From the NCBI GenBank assembly GCA_017506865.1, contig JAFCMP010000009.1, positions 481,442 through 545,441 of the forward strand: 64,000 nt of DNA, in the 5' to 3' direction. Position 1 is the first letter of the stretch. Each line of letters starts with the position of its first letter. This stretch comes from Tribonema minus. Its lineage: Eukaryota > Sar > Xanthophyceae > Tribonematales > Tribonemataceae. The notes under the pieces are model-generated. The model searched no databases, was not told the origin of the DNA, and saw only the letters and a program-made list of their open reading frames with translations. Position numbers and translations under genes: made by a program. This document shows positions 1 to 13,100 of this stretch, piece by piece.

Positions 1-1013
1 GCTCCCAGGTGACAGGCGCTGTGTGGCCCAAGGCTTAGAGCAGTTGCGACACTTTTCAATCACATTCAAGAGCAGGCAGCAGCAGTGAGCCAGTGTGTGC
101 AAGGCATGCCAGCACACGCACAACATCGCTGCATCGACTGCGAAGCATGAAAGACAGGGGGGTTGTGGGGGGTTTGTGAAAGGGGCACCGCTGAGCAGCT
201 GCAACCCCCTGAAGCCCCTTGCCCCCCGGGGGGGGGCAAGCGAAGTTGATTACTGTTCGTGCAAGCCAATGATGTAACTGGTTCCAGCAAAGGCTTGTCG
301 CCTTCGTGCGCGCGCACACGCATTTTGTGTGTGTGCGTGTCGTATCCTGCTTCTGCTACTTCTGCAGCCATACTTACTTAGGTCATACACTACAATCACA
401 ACGGTCAGGGCATGAGTCTTCAAGCTTTGGCGGTGTTCTCTTGCACTTCACTGTTGCGCTTTGCGCCCTGTTGTCTCATCATGTTGAATATGGTCACCCA
501 TAGCGAGATATGCATATGCAAGCGAAGTGCCTAAGCCGCCATTGACAGCGTCTTCTTGCCTCTGCCTAGTAAAAAGTTGGGGCCTGTTTTATGATGCCAG
601 CGTTCACAATTCGCTTTCTATGAGGCGCTGGCAGCGGTTGCTGCATCGTCAAGGGTTGGTTCTGAGGCCGTGATTTGTTAGGGAATCTCACAATTTTCAA
701 GGATCCTTCATGCTGGCAGAACTGCGTTGCTGAGCCAAAGAGGCCAAGCCTCATGACCCTGGCTCTGCCAAAGCCACTTCTAAAGAAGCCAAATCTGACA
801 CTCTAAGTATCGAGAGGTCTTGTGAAGTCGCCAGTTAGAGTCACGTGACCAGCGGAGTTTGAACTTGCTCTAAATTGAATTTTTTTTTTGTTGAGAGCGA
901 GTGCAAGCAGCGAGTGTACGAGAGAGCGAGCATGGCCATAGGCCAACTCAAAAATTTTCATGTAAGGCACACTCGATAAACTTGACGACACTACGGAAGC
1001 CCGCACACGCGCC
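1..1013. other. Upstream spacer, no gene recognised
   Basis: No open frame here resembles a known family or splices convincingly into a neighbour. It ends at the start codon of the LOTUS/ATPase gene, so its last few hundred bases should hold that gene's promoter and leader. No clear TATA box or other core element was identified. Confidence 0.5.
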
Positions 1014-4000
1014 ATGCCGACGCTGCAGCAATTCCAAATACAGCTGGTGAGGGTAGTGGAAGCGGCAGGCCGGGATGGCGTCCTGTTGCCTCAAGTAACG
1101 CAAGTGGTTGTGGTAGACGGCTACCCTCTCAACAAGCAACAATACAATTTCTTTGGCTACGCAAAGCTGAGAGGGTTCATCGATGATGTCCCTGAGCTCA
1201 TGCTGTGGCCGAATGCCGCGGACCCTTCGCACGTTGTCATGAGGGGCGCAAGGAGGCCGGTGCAGGCGAAAAAACAGCCCCCGCCAGTGAACGCATTCAA
1301 GGAGCATTCCGTTGCCTCGCCACCTCTGCAGCTGACATGGCTGCGCCAGCCTGCTGCGCCTGCCACGGCGGACCACTTCCCTTCGCTGCCGACACACAAT
1401 GCCCATGCCGACGCACTGCAAGGCGACGACCAGGACAACAACACCCGCACCACGCTGTCAGCAGCGGTGATCGACTTCTCATCTGTGCGAACGCCAGCGC
1501 CATCGCTCTTCCAGGTCAAAGGCATGCTGCGTAGCCCCCCAATGACTGGCGCCGTCATCGGCAACAATCAGCCCACAGCAGCGCAGTGGGGCCTGCTTGG
1601 CGTTCTAGACGGTGCGAAGGCTGGCACCTGGGCCGCGGAGCGCGTGTTCATGAACACCGCTGACCCTTTTTGTTCGGTGATTGTGGGATCGCCGGTGAGC
1701 GCCTCGCGACAACTGCTGCCGTCCAGTGCTGGCTTTTGCTTTCTATAAGGACTTTCAGCAGTGTGTAAGGGGACGTCAATGATATTGAAGTGCTCCCCAG
1801 TGTAGCGCACAGTTAACATGTGCTGAATTGTCGTATCACAGGCTCTGCACGCAGTAGACGACACATTGCGTAGCATCATGGTACATCAGGCGGAGCTTCA
1901 AACATGAGGTGGAGCTTCAATGTGCCTGATCACTGATTGCGTCCTGATCCGCTTGCTTGCTTGCTTGCCGCTTGGACAGAATTCGGGCAAGAGCCACACC
2001 GTCGCCACCATTGCCGAGAACTGCCTGATCCAGTGCAACGGCGTGGCTCACACAGGCGGAATGAAAACAGCGACGCTGGTGCTGCACTACGATGAGGACC
2101 CGCACAGCGAGTGCGAACTGCTGTCACTGCTACGTCAGCGGCCGCAGGCAGCATCGCGGGACCATGCACCGCACGCCGCAAACAGTCATGGGTATGTAGG
2201 CGGCGCCGCCGACAGCGATGGCATTGGCGACACTTCGAGTGACGCTGCAGCTGAGGGCAGCAGCGGCAGCAGCGGCAGCGGATACGCGGCGCCGCCGCCG
2301 CCGCTGGGCCTCGCAGACGCCATTGTGCTGGTGTCGCCGACGGCCTACCTGCAGCGCCGCGCGCACTACGCGCAGCGCGGCCGCGTGCGCGTGCGCCCGC
2401 TGCTGCTGGACTGGAGCGCGCTCGCTCCGCGGCACGTGCTGGCGCTTCTCAACGGCGGCAGCAGCGCTCAGCTAGAGGCGCCGCACGCCGCCGCGGTGCT
2501 CGCGCTGCTGCGCGGGAGCGCGCGCGGGGGGGGGGCGGGGGGGGGGGGCGGGGTCTGCCGCCCTTCGAGGAGTTTCTGCAGGACTGCCTGAGGGTGGAGC
2601 TGGGGCTGTTTGAGGTGCAGAGGGGGGGGTTGCAGCAGCGGCTCGGGCTGTTGGAGACGTTCGTGGGGGGGTCGCGGAGCAACAGGGAGCTCAGGAAGCT
2701 GGCACCGATGGATCTGAGCCTGGATGCGCTCTTCCAGGTGTGTGGATAGGCTAGGGTTGTTGGTGGAAGGCATTCAGTTTGACGGCTAACCATGCCTTGT
2801 CAGCTGAAGCTCTGCGATCTCTTGGTTCATTTCCACGTAGGTAAATGGGCTAGGGTTTGAGGCGTGAGCTACTTCAAGTACGTGTTGAAGAAGGGGCTGC
2901 AATGGGTCATCAGCTGGCGTGCTGCAGGTCACAGGCAGTCATAGCAAGCCCGCAGCTTAAGTAACGGGTAGTCTTGATTGGAGAACAATCATCTCTGGTA
3001 TTGGAGAATAAGTATTTTTGGTTTCTGTGCAATGGTCGCTGATCACTGCGTCGTGAGTCGCATGGAGTGCGATCACATGCATGTCACCATGCCACAAATG
3101 GGTCATGGTCACTTATGTGGGCCCTGTCTCCACACTTCGCGTCAGTCCACATCAAGGAAGATGAAAACAGTTCACCTGATGCAGTGTCATGCGTGCTGGG
3201 CTGGCATCGGCAGCTGCGCGTGGCCCTAATCGTAACCCTAACCCTAGCCCTGACCCAGTTGATCATCAACATAGAAGTACTACACTACAATTTGTGACTA
3301 AGTGAGCCCTTCCTGTACCTGCTGCAAATGCGCGTATCTGCCCTTGGGCGTGTGACGGCCACACAGCCACTTGCGCTTTCTCGTGCTGCGCTGCTCCGGA
3401 CGGCTGTGCATGCGGTCACCAACCCTTACCCTAACCCTGGCCGTAATTCCCATACAAACAGTTTAAACATCATTGACGGAGCAGCAACAAAAGCACTGTG
3501 AAACAAGTTTACGCTGCAAGTGCAGCATGGAGCCGCAGTCCTTCACTGTCTGTGCGTTTCAAATGATATGGCTTGCTACAAAACGCCCAATCTGACTGCT
3601 GATTGCAATCACCGCCTGTGCTTCCAACGCCCCCAGGAAAGTCAACTGGTCATCTGTGACCTGACGGACCCGTTGCTGAGCCCTGATGACGCCAACTGCA
3701 TATTTGAGGTGAGTGTGCACCGCTGATGTGCGGCATACGGTATGTTTGACTGATGGTGCCCTTACAAGCGGGCAGCGCAGCACTTGCAATGGTTGTAGTT
3801 CGCTATCATGCTGCTGGCTGATATGAGTTAGGGTAGGGTCGGGGTTAGGGTTATGAAGAACATGCAGTCAGGCCGCATCTGTACATCACAATTGCTGCTC
3901 GTGCGTTGCCAGGAAGGTGATGGTGACAACCGCAGAGTACATTCACAGACTCTACATAATCCATGGACTTGAAGTTGAATGTTGAAGTTTTCACCAGGCA

Positions 4001-4618
4001 CTCCCTTTGCCTGAAGCCGCTCGCTGTAAGCAGTTCAGCACAACTCCTGCTCAGCACTCACACGAATGATTATCTCCCCCCCCCCCCCAATCAACCGCAC
4101 AGGTCATGCTGGACCAGTTCTCGTGCGTGCGCGCGCCGCAGCGCAAGCTGGCCATCCTCGACGACGCCCACAAGTACCTGAGCACTGCCACCACCCCCTC
4201 CCCCTGCGGCCTCGCCGCCGCCCTCGTGCGCGCCGCGCGCCACTCGCGCGCCACCGACACGCGCCTCGTCATCTCCACGCACGCCCCCGCGGCGCTGGCG
4301 GAGGAGACGCTGAGCGCTGCCACCATCACCCTGCTGCACGCGTGCGTCGCGCGCGAGGCGCTGGCGGCGCTCTCGCGCGCGCTGCCGTTGCGCCCCGCGC
4401 GCCACGCGGAGGCGGCGGCGCTGGCGCAGGGGGAGGCGCTCGTGTTCGCGCGCGGCGCGCGCCTCGGCGGCGCTTGTGCAGCGCCGCCGCCGGCAGCAGC
4501 GGCGGCGGCGGCGGACGCGGCGGCGGCAGCGGCCGCGGCGGCGGCGCGCGGCGGCGGCGAGCTGCCGTGGCACCGGCTGCGCGTGCGGCGGCGCCTGACG
4601 GGCGCCAGCGCTGCGTGA
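1014..4618 (+). CDS. LOTUS (OST-HTH) domain joined to a HerA-like P-loop ATPase
   Basis: Exons: 1014-1694, 1980-2737, 3637-3708, 4103-4618, all joined in phase 0. Residues 1-65 look like a LOTUS/OST-HTH domain (GVLLPQV, GYPLNKQQYNF, KLRGFIDDVPEL), a winged-helix fold known to bind RNA or RNA-helicase partners. A linker of about 130 residues follows. The ATPase begins with a Walker A motif, GSPNSGKS, formed only after splicing across the first intron. Exon 3 carries QLVICDLTDPLLSPDDAN and exon 4 a Walker B-like AILDDAHKYL, then RLVISTHAPAAL, the order seen in HerA/FtsK-type ATPases. The C-terminus is Ala/Gly-rich. Exon 2 changes frame inside a poly-G run near 2526-2552: before it the frame reads ...LLRGSARGGG, after it LPPFEEFLQDCLRVELGLF. 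This is probably a sequencing indel, otherwise a real break. The ATG at 1014 is the first in frame and sits directly before the LOTUS helix. The substrate is unknown; pairing suggests an RNP-linked ATPase. Confidence 0.8.
1695..1979 (+). other. Intron splitting the Walker A motif
   Basis: Donor gtgagc at 1695, acceptor ggacag ending at 1979. The upstream exon ends with codons for G-S-P and the downstream exon opens with N-S-G-K-S, so the P-loop exists only in the spliced product. Confidence 0.8.
2760..2838 (+). repeat. Dispersed repeat of about 80 bp, copy A
   Basis: The stretch starting TTGGTGGAAGGCA and ending in TTGGTTCATTTCCACG recurs in this window, more faithfully at 28321-28405 (reverse) and 38790-38872, and in fragments at 39692-39735 and 55993-56025. 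This is the most diverged of the long copies. It lies in the second intron of the ATPase gene. Confidence 0.7.
3229..3856. repeat. Interstitial telomere-like CCCTAA/TTAGGG tracts
   Basis: Three short tracts sit inside introns 2 and 3 of the ATPase gene: CCCTAA type near 3229-3255 and 3424-3440, and TTAGGG type near 3826-3855. They are imperfect and lie in both orientations, so this is not a chromosome end. Confidence 0.8.
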
Positions 4619-7192
4619 CCACGGGCAGAGAGCGAGCTCTCGAGCTCGTATACACGCCACGCTCACCTAGTGCCAAGAGCTTCTGGTGAATGTTGTACCC
4701 GGGTGGTGACGGTTTCACAGCCCTGCCTGAAGAGGCAGCGCCGACTTCACGCACGCCAGCATGTGGTGCATCGCCGACGGTGCACAATGCACAAACCGTG
4801 CTGTGCTGGCAAGCGCTATTGATGTGCAGCAGCGGCACAGCGCCTTTCCGTCGGGTGCTGCCAGCATCGCCAGGCAGCGCAGTGCAGCTCGGGTGCTGCC
4901 ATTGTGTGTGTGGCACACTGACCCCGCCGTTGGCAACCGATGGCCATTAGTGGCAGCATAGCAGTGCTCACGTGGCATGCACGTAAGCTTCCGTTCTAGT
5001 GTCAAAACCATCAAGGGAATGCAAGGCCTGCAGGAGGCAGCAGCGCTCAAATGCCATGCATCCTGCACATGCTGAAGGTGACATCTTGGGGGTGATGCCT
5101 GCCTAGCCTACACAGCAGGGCTGCACAAGATGTACTGAGACCAGGCTGCAGTTCACAGCAGCAGGCACTGGCATTGGGGTGGAAAGCTTGGTTGTCTGCA
5201 CACGAGTCAGCAGATCTTGGAGGAAACACATACTCTTTGTACGCACGCATGGTTCATACTTGTACAAGCCAATGCGCAGTACTGAAAAGGCTACACAGGA
5301 GTTCGTGGCTCAAATGCAGGTGTCAGTGCATGACGCATTCGCGGTCTAGATGTGTGAACGCACTCAACGTGTGTGTTCGTTGTCGTATGCTACTTCGGAA
5401 CTTCCGCAATGAATGAGATTAAGAAGTTCAAAGCATCGAAACGACACAATGTCGCTGATGATGCGGTGCAGCGCCAGACATCTACATGCAGTGCCAGCCA
5501 TGATGAATATACCCGAATCATAGCATCTTGCACAAGGCGCTGGTTCCAATATAAACAAAACATTGAGTAGTATCTGCCCTGAGGCACATGTGGAATTTTG
5601 CTATCGCTGTTGCACGAACCTGCTGTCATGGCAAATACAAAGTGACAGTGCCATTCTCAAATGGGGATGAATTTTTGGTCTGCATTTCAATGAGCAAAAC
5701 GCGCGCGCACACCAATGACAGATGCAATCATGAATGGCACAAGCAACAAAAGTAAACCTCCTGACAAATGCATGCCTCCCTTCCAAATGGAGCAAAAATA
5801 TCGTCTATTTGTTCCGTGCCGCACCGCCGTCCCGCCGGCCTCCCCAAATGACCAGCGCACAACGCTTTGTCACTTGTTTTCATCACTGATTCACGCCAGC
5901 ACCAGCCCTATCGCCGCTCTGTCACTCGCCCCCAACACACACACACCAACTCTCACTAACACTGCCACCCAGCTGTCTTTGCTAGCCCCTGCGTCGCTGC
6001 ACGGGCGTCAAGAGCAATGGGGGAAATGAGCAAATCAGCGTGTGCAATGAGTCAGTCACTTGGTGCTAATCTGAGACTGTGACCCAGAGAGATCTGTGAG
6101 ATGACAGTGAACAAGGGGGGGGGGGGGGGCGCTACAAGGGTAATTGGATGCAAGCTCATGCTCTCCAAATTGCAATTCTCATGCGTAACTGCTACTGAAC
6201 ATGTGGCACAGCTCAACGTAAGCGCGCAGGCCTTCTCGTCAGCCAACACCTCCCACTGTGACATGCAGATGCCGATGCGACTGCAGAGACAAGCGGGCAG
6301 GCACTGTCCATCCTGACGATTGCAGCGCACGTGAACTGGTCGGTCTCATGTGTTTGTGCCAGCTATGAATGTCAATTGCACGGTGACTGTGTTCTGCTAC
6401 TAATGCAACACGCTGAGAGCCGCAACCACGTTCCAACTGTACTTGAAGTTTGGGTCAAACTTCCTAGCACTGCTGTATCAATGTCTGAATGACTGAATCT
6501 GCAAGCTTCTTGCTGCATGCAAACGAGCATCACCGCCATCGGGTGTCAGCAATACAGCATGACCAAGACTGAGAGGCCGGTACCCTTTCAGGGCACAAAC
6601 TGCTCGTGTCGTGTGTGAGTGTCACCAGCAGCAGAATCCACTTATGACATGCCTCACTCACACAAGTCAACATCCTCCATCGTAGGACATGCAGCACATA
6701 TCCTGTTCCTCCCTCAACGTGCTGAGTCTGAGCATTAACCCTCCGTCACAGCGGCCACGCGAGGCTGTTTCCAAAAGCCCGTGCTGTTGATTTGATGCAG
6801 CGACTTTTGTCGCGACTAAATTACACTAACATTTTGAAGTAGTATACACCGGCAGCATGCTCAGTACCTACTCAGCGGTTTGCCCCTGGTGTAAGACAGC
6901 ATTTGCGCAAATGATAACGGCGTACTGCGTTGCCTGGGCGCCACTCTGACACTTCAGCGGTAGACCGCCACATCTGCGGCCTTGAAGGCGCCAACCCACG
7001 CATGTGGATGCTCAACGCTCAGCGCGCTTCGTGATTCCACAACACATCTAATAACATGAAATGCGCACGACGGCGCGCCGCCACCGAGCAGTCATTCGCA
7101 CGTGCAGCCTCTCGCAGCAGCATCTGCAATCGCCACACCCACCTGTGTTATTAGAGACGCCCGCACAACCACAACGCTCAGCACAGCATTGC
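4619..7192. other. Spacer between convergent genes, no gene seen
   Basis: About 2.6 kb between the stop of the LOTUS/ATPase gene and the stop of the RRM gene. Open frames are short, low in coding character and have no recognisable domain. It must contain both 3' untranslated regions. A 12-base poly-G run lies near 6115. Confidence 0.5.
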
Positions 7193-10100
7193 TCAGTGCT
7201 CCTCGCCGTGGTGGTCGCCGCCGCCGCTGCCGCTGCCGCCGCCGCGTCTGCGGCCGCTGCCGCCGCCCCTGTGGCCGCCGCCGCGCCCGCCGCCGCCGCC
7301 GCCGCCGCCCCTGCAGCACGTCAACAATGCACACGCTTCTGAGTTCCCGATGCATTTCAGCAGGTGCCGACGTGTGTGGAAGGTTGGCCGAATGAGCGCC
7401 CGCATGTCACTAGCTTGATCGCTCAACCCCCCTCGACCCCCCCCCTCCCCCACCCCCACCTCTATCGCCACCGCCACTGCGCACAGCGCTGGCTTCAACG
7501 TGCGCAGGGAGGACGGGCCGGCGGACGCCGCGCGCTGCTGCACTGCGTCCACTGCATATTGCGCGCTCTCACGCACCATCCGGCTTCCGCATTCACCGCG
7601 CGCGCGCATGCGAGCGGGAGGGCGGCACCCATCGGCACACCCAGCCTGTGACACGGAACCACTCGCCTGAACAGCTTGGCAAATACAATCACCATCATGA
7701 ATGCTGGTCCATTGTAGGTACACTTGCCTGAACAGCTCGGCAGACACAACCAGTGCCATCATGCACTTGCCTGAACAGCTTGGCAATACAATAACTACCA
7801 TCATAGGTGCACTTGCCTGTACAGCTTGGCAAACACACTCACTACCATCACACGTACACTTGCCTGAAACAGCTTAGCAAACACACCCAGAACAGCTTGG
7901 CAACCACACTCACTACCTTCCTTGACATGTACACTTGCCTGAACAACTTGGCAACCACAACCAGAACAGCGTGAAAAACCAACACAATCACTACCATCAT
8001 CCATAATGCACTTGCCTGAAGAGCTTGGGCTCGCTCGTCCTTGCCTCCACCGTGACCGCGTGCCCGGCCACGTCCACGCCCTCTGCAGCAGCGGCGCCCA
8101 CCGCGCCCGCAACTGCCTCCGGCTCCACAAACTCTACGAATGCCCATGCGCGCACATCGCCCTCCTGTGCGCGAACGCCAGTTACAAAACGTCAGTTACA
8201 TTAGTCAGTTACATAACATGACCGCATCTGCGTCGCCAAAGTATATAAACGCCCATATGCGCACATCGCCCTCCTGTGCGCAAACGTCAGTTACAAAACG
8301 TCAGTTACAGGCCATCGGTTACATAACGTCACCGCCTCTGCGTCAACAAAGTATATGGATGCCCATGCGTGCACATCGTTGTCTTGCGCATGCAGCAGCG
8401 GGCGGAGGTAGCACAGGTCAATGTCAATTACATACCGTCAGTTACATTACAGTTACAGAGCACTGCCGCAGGATGAGCAGCGGTGCGCGTTGTGAGCGCA
8501 CCGCGCCTTAACTCCATGCGCTTGATGCGCAGGATGACGCTCTGCATCTTAAGACTATAAATGCATTTCGAAAGCGAAGCATTTATGAGTACATTACCAC
8601 CACCAAAGTATGCATTCATGTCTATAAATATCAACGAAGCGCAGCAGCGGCGGCGCATCGCGGGCGCACGAGCCCTTCCTCACCTTCGTGGGCTTGATGA
8701 CGGAGCACTGCCGCAGGATGACGCTCTGTACCTCAAGACTATATAGAAGTATTCATTTTACAAGTGAAGTAGTCCACACGAAGTACATACTTTGAGCCAT
8801 GAACATGTCCTTGCTCAGGCCCCTACCTCCGTGGGCTTGATGCGCAGGATGACGCTCTGTATCTTGCCGTACGCCTCAAACGCGCCGCGGATCACGTCCT
8901 CCGTAGCGCCCTCCGCCGCGAACCCCTTGACATACACGCTGTTCTCCATCTTGGGCGGCGTCGCGAGGCGCCCCTGCGTGCGCGCGGGCCTGCCGCCGCC
9001 GCCGCCGCCACCCTCCTGAGACGACACGGACAAATAGCGCAGATGTGAAAGGGAGACTTGGGGGGTGAGCGCTCCGCAAATAGCACAGGTGTGGAAGGGA
9101 GACTTGGGAGAGTGAGCGCGCCTCAAATGGCGCACATGTGGAAGGGAACTTAGGGGGTGAGCGGCGGAGCCGTGCTGGGGGGGGTTGCGGGTGCCATCTC
9201 CATGAATGACCCTCATTCCGGCGGTGCGCAAAGGCGTGTGAAGGCCGGCGTGCTGCAGCGGCGCAAGCATGGTGCGTGCCGCACACCGCTGACACCGCAG
9301 GGTGCGTTGCTGCTGGGAGTGATTGCATCGGCTAGAGTTGTGTGGTCGCAGCAAGAGGAACGTAAGGCGGGGGGGCGGGGGCGGGGGGGGGGGCATGCGT
9401 CGACCACAACATACCATGCGCGTTCATGCGCGATGCTGATGGGGATGAGTGAACTGCCGGCCCCCTGCGCCCCCCCCCCCCCGGGAGGTGGGCAGCTGTC
9501 TGTACCCCTAACCCTAACCCTAAGCAGAGTGTGGCGGTTGCGGCGACAGTGATGCATCACAGCAGTTACGTACATGATATGGGCACAGGCAGCTGCAGCA
9601 GCAGCACGCGGACGCTCGCGCATGCGCGGCGCCGCAGGAACATAAACTTCAAATGTGAAGTTCACAGAGGGGGACAGGACGGACGGAGGCAGGTGCGAGT
9701 GGAGGGCCGGTGTCGTCGGCGATGATCGCAGAGGAGTGACGTTCCGCTCATATATGCGTGAAGCGCTGAGCGCTGTCGCCGCAGCACTCCAATGGCGCCG
9801 GCATCGACTGCAGGCCCAATCTCAACTGGCATCCAAACTCAACTGGCATCCAAACTCAGCTGGCAACGACTGCAAACCAACCTCAAGTTGCATGTGGCGC
9901 CATGGACAGAGCCGGCTCATTGCTTCATCAAGCTGTGAGCAGCAAGAGACAGCACATTAGCAAGCAGCTAACGCAACATGCAGACCTGCGGAACCCCATG
10001 ACCTTACTAACTTGGCCTTTGTGTATGCGCCTGATCATTCTCGAGCGTAACTTCACCTTTGCGTATGCGCCATTGGCGCGCCCGTTGGCGTTGCCGCCGC

Positions 10101-13100
10101 CCCCCTCCTTGCGCGGCGCTCGGTGGCGCTGAACACTGTGCCTTTCCTGTGTACCAGACGAATGGCATTGTCCAGGGGTCAGCGGGGTCAGCAATCTGAG
10201 GTTGAAACAGTTGTGTTATTAAAACTTTTAGGTACAAATGGCGCTTTTCGAGGGGTCTGGGGTGGGGACAAATGTGTTGCAAAGTTTGGGGTACAAGGCC
10301 CCCCGAATGGCTGTGTTTTGAGAGGTCAGCCATCTGGGGTTAAGATACTAGTGTTAACAACTTGAGGTGACAAGGTGCGTCACAGCTGCACTACAGCTTG
10401 GAACTTAAACCGAGCCGCTGGAGTTAGGGTTAGGATTAGGGTTAGGGCTAACCCTAACCCTAAGTTTCTGGAACACCACGCTGCGCCGAGCCGCTGGAGG
10501 TTTCTGGAACACCACGCTGTGCCCGTCAGTATCACATGGTTGCGAGGCAGCTCCAGAGCTCAGTGTGCTGCAGTTGTCATGTAAACACACAGAAGCTGCA
10601 GAGAGGCAGGTTGTGTACTTTTATTATATTCCACTTGTGGCTGTGGAAATGCCATGTTGTAGGTGTGTCGCCTTGTTCTCACTCTTGGATGTAGCATGCA
10701 AAGCTTGCACGCCACACCCCGCCCCCCACGTTGTGTACTTGTAGTGAAAGTGCACGTGCATATACATACATGTATATATGTGCACAAGGGTAAGGGTAAG
10801 GGGTAGGTGCGCAACCGCAGATATGGGCAATGATGTAATGTATTGCAGGGCCAGCCGGAAACAGGTCGTGGAGACTGGTGCACTTTGCGATAGCAAGTTG
10901 AGTTTGAAACGAATCGTACATAGACATGTGCACAAGGGTAATGGGTAGGTGCACAACTGCAGATACTTCCATGTAGGGCCAGCAAGAAACAGGTCTTGAA
11001 GACTGATTTACTTTACTTGGCGATAGCCGCGGGACTCGCCATCACAGAACAGGCGTGGTGATTCATCACTTGCCAGTCAGCACATAGTAAACCTGCATGA
11101 CTTGCTAAACGGCATCTCTCTGGGTTTGTCGCCGAGTCGAGTCATGACCGATGAGTCATGAGTCACGCACCAGGAGCACGACCACAAGTGTTTGCATGAA
11201 TGGTACAACAGCGATACAACAAACACGCACCGGTAATGACTGAAGCACGCCACCGGCATGACCACGAACACGTCAAAATGGCATTGTCAACTGCAACTTG
11301 TCATGTCATGCAGCCAGTAGCGCACATCCTCCCCTGAATGCCCATCACTGGGTGTGCTTCCAGTACCCATGGCGGCACCATTGATGAAAGCACGCAACGC
11401 GCTGCAAAAAGTGCTTGATCACGCTGGATCATGTAGTTGAAGTACTTCAAGTAGTTGAAGTTGACGCACCTCAACCTCTACTGGTTGGCCGCAGATGGTG
11501 TAGGGGCCGCCGCTCTTGATGGCAGACACCACATCCGCACTCTGCGCAACAAATGCAGACACCAAAAATTGGAAACAGCAACGCATGCAGACACCATGAG
11601 GCGAGAGATGATAACAGCGTCCGGTTGAAATTGCAGTTGGCGATGCTGCGCGCGACACTGTCCGCATGGACATGCAGCAAGTATTGAGTGGTTTGTCTTT
11701 GGCATGAACACATGCTTGCAGTGCACTGAGGCCTGACTAACGGCAACGCACATTTGTGTCTCAGGAGCCAGAAAAAGCGTCACAGGCCAGGCCCCAGCCA
11801 CACAAGGCAACAGCGGAGCCCTGCTGCTGCCTTGTGTCAGCCTCTTCTGCGACGTATCCAGCAGCCGCAATGACAAGGCCCCCATTCAACGAGGCAAGCG
11901 ACGTGGTGGCTGACCATGCATCGTGGATGGCGCGCTGCACCTAACCCTAACCCTAACCCTAACCCTAACCCTAATCCTAATCCTATAATTCTGTGCAAGG
12001 GGCTCGCTGTTAATGGGCAATACGAAGTACTGCCGCTGGTCCGCACTCAAGCACTGAGGTCATGTATGCACGTCAGCAGCTTGCGCAAATTCATGAATTC
12101 GTTCATCAATCGCTAGGGCCCCTTGTTTGTCGTGTGGTGCTGTTGAGGTTGCAATACTTTCTGCTGCAATCATCCCCCTCCAAAGCCGAAGGGTCTTTGT
12201 GCTTGCAAGCGCAAGTAATGCACATCTGTATTGCACCATACGTACTGAGCAAACACTTGTGCCAAGTGTTGTGCGCTATTCGTACATGAAAACATGCCAA
12301 GTAGAAGCAAGCAAACTGAATACTGCGGCTAACCAGAATGACAGCGTCACTCAGCAAAGCGTCGTGCAGACTATAGAGCAATTCAAGCATGCAACAAGAA
12401 AATTCAACTGCATTAACATGATTGGACAAATTCAACTTGCCTCAAACTCCACAAACGCGTACTTGCGCCCTTGCACCGAGGTGCGGAACTGTGAGCTGCA
12501 GCAAGAGCAGCCAATAAAGCGCGCAGCAGGTGGTCAGACAGCACGTACAGTCGTGATTGAAGTGCCCTGCCGTCACCAACTGCCCCATGAGACGCACTGA
12601 GATGTGCCATCAGCAAAAGCCGAGAGAACGCAGCACACATGCACATGGCGACATGCCTAGCCGTGGCACCAGTAAGCGCGATCGCTGGTGGAAATCTGAT
12701 GCTGGCACACCTTGAGCAAACAATACCAGCAACGGCGGTGCCCTGGCGCAATGACTCCGTTGCCGCAAAATCAGAGCTGTGGTATGGCAGTGCTCACCAA
12801 GCTGACAGGTGCATGAATGATGGAACTGCAAGATGACTTTTACACCTGCAGTGATTGATTTTTGCCTTGTTGCTAGTGCAAAGCTGGGCCATCGATACAG
12901 GGCTGAGGGGGCACAGGGGCAGGGTGCAGCTACAGGAGGCTGATCACCTGCGACTGCAAGACGATCATATCCTTCTGCAGACGGCATTACTGTCACGAAA
13001 CAAGAGCTCCCCCTTACCCTGGCCCTTACGCTTAGATCTAGAGGAATTCCACGCCAGATGATGATACTGTAACGAAACGACTCCCATGCAGTGAACCCTA

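Noticed and set aside
4066-4689. 207-codon Arg-rich plus-strand frame
   Set aside because: Frame-shifted shadow of the ATPase exon at 4103-4618, which carries the Walker B motif in the adjacent frame.
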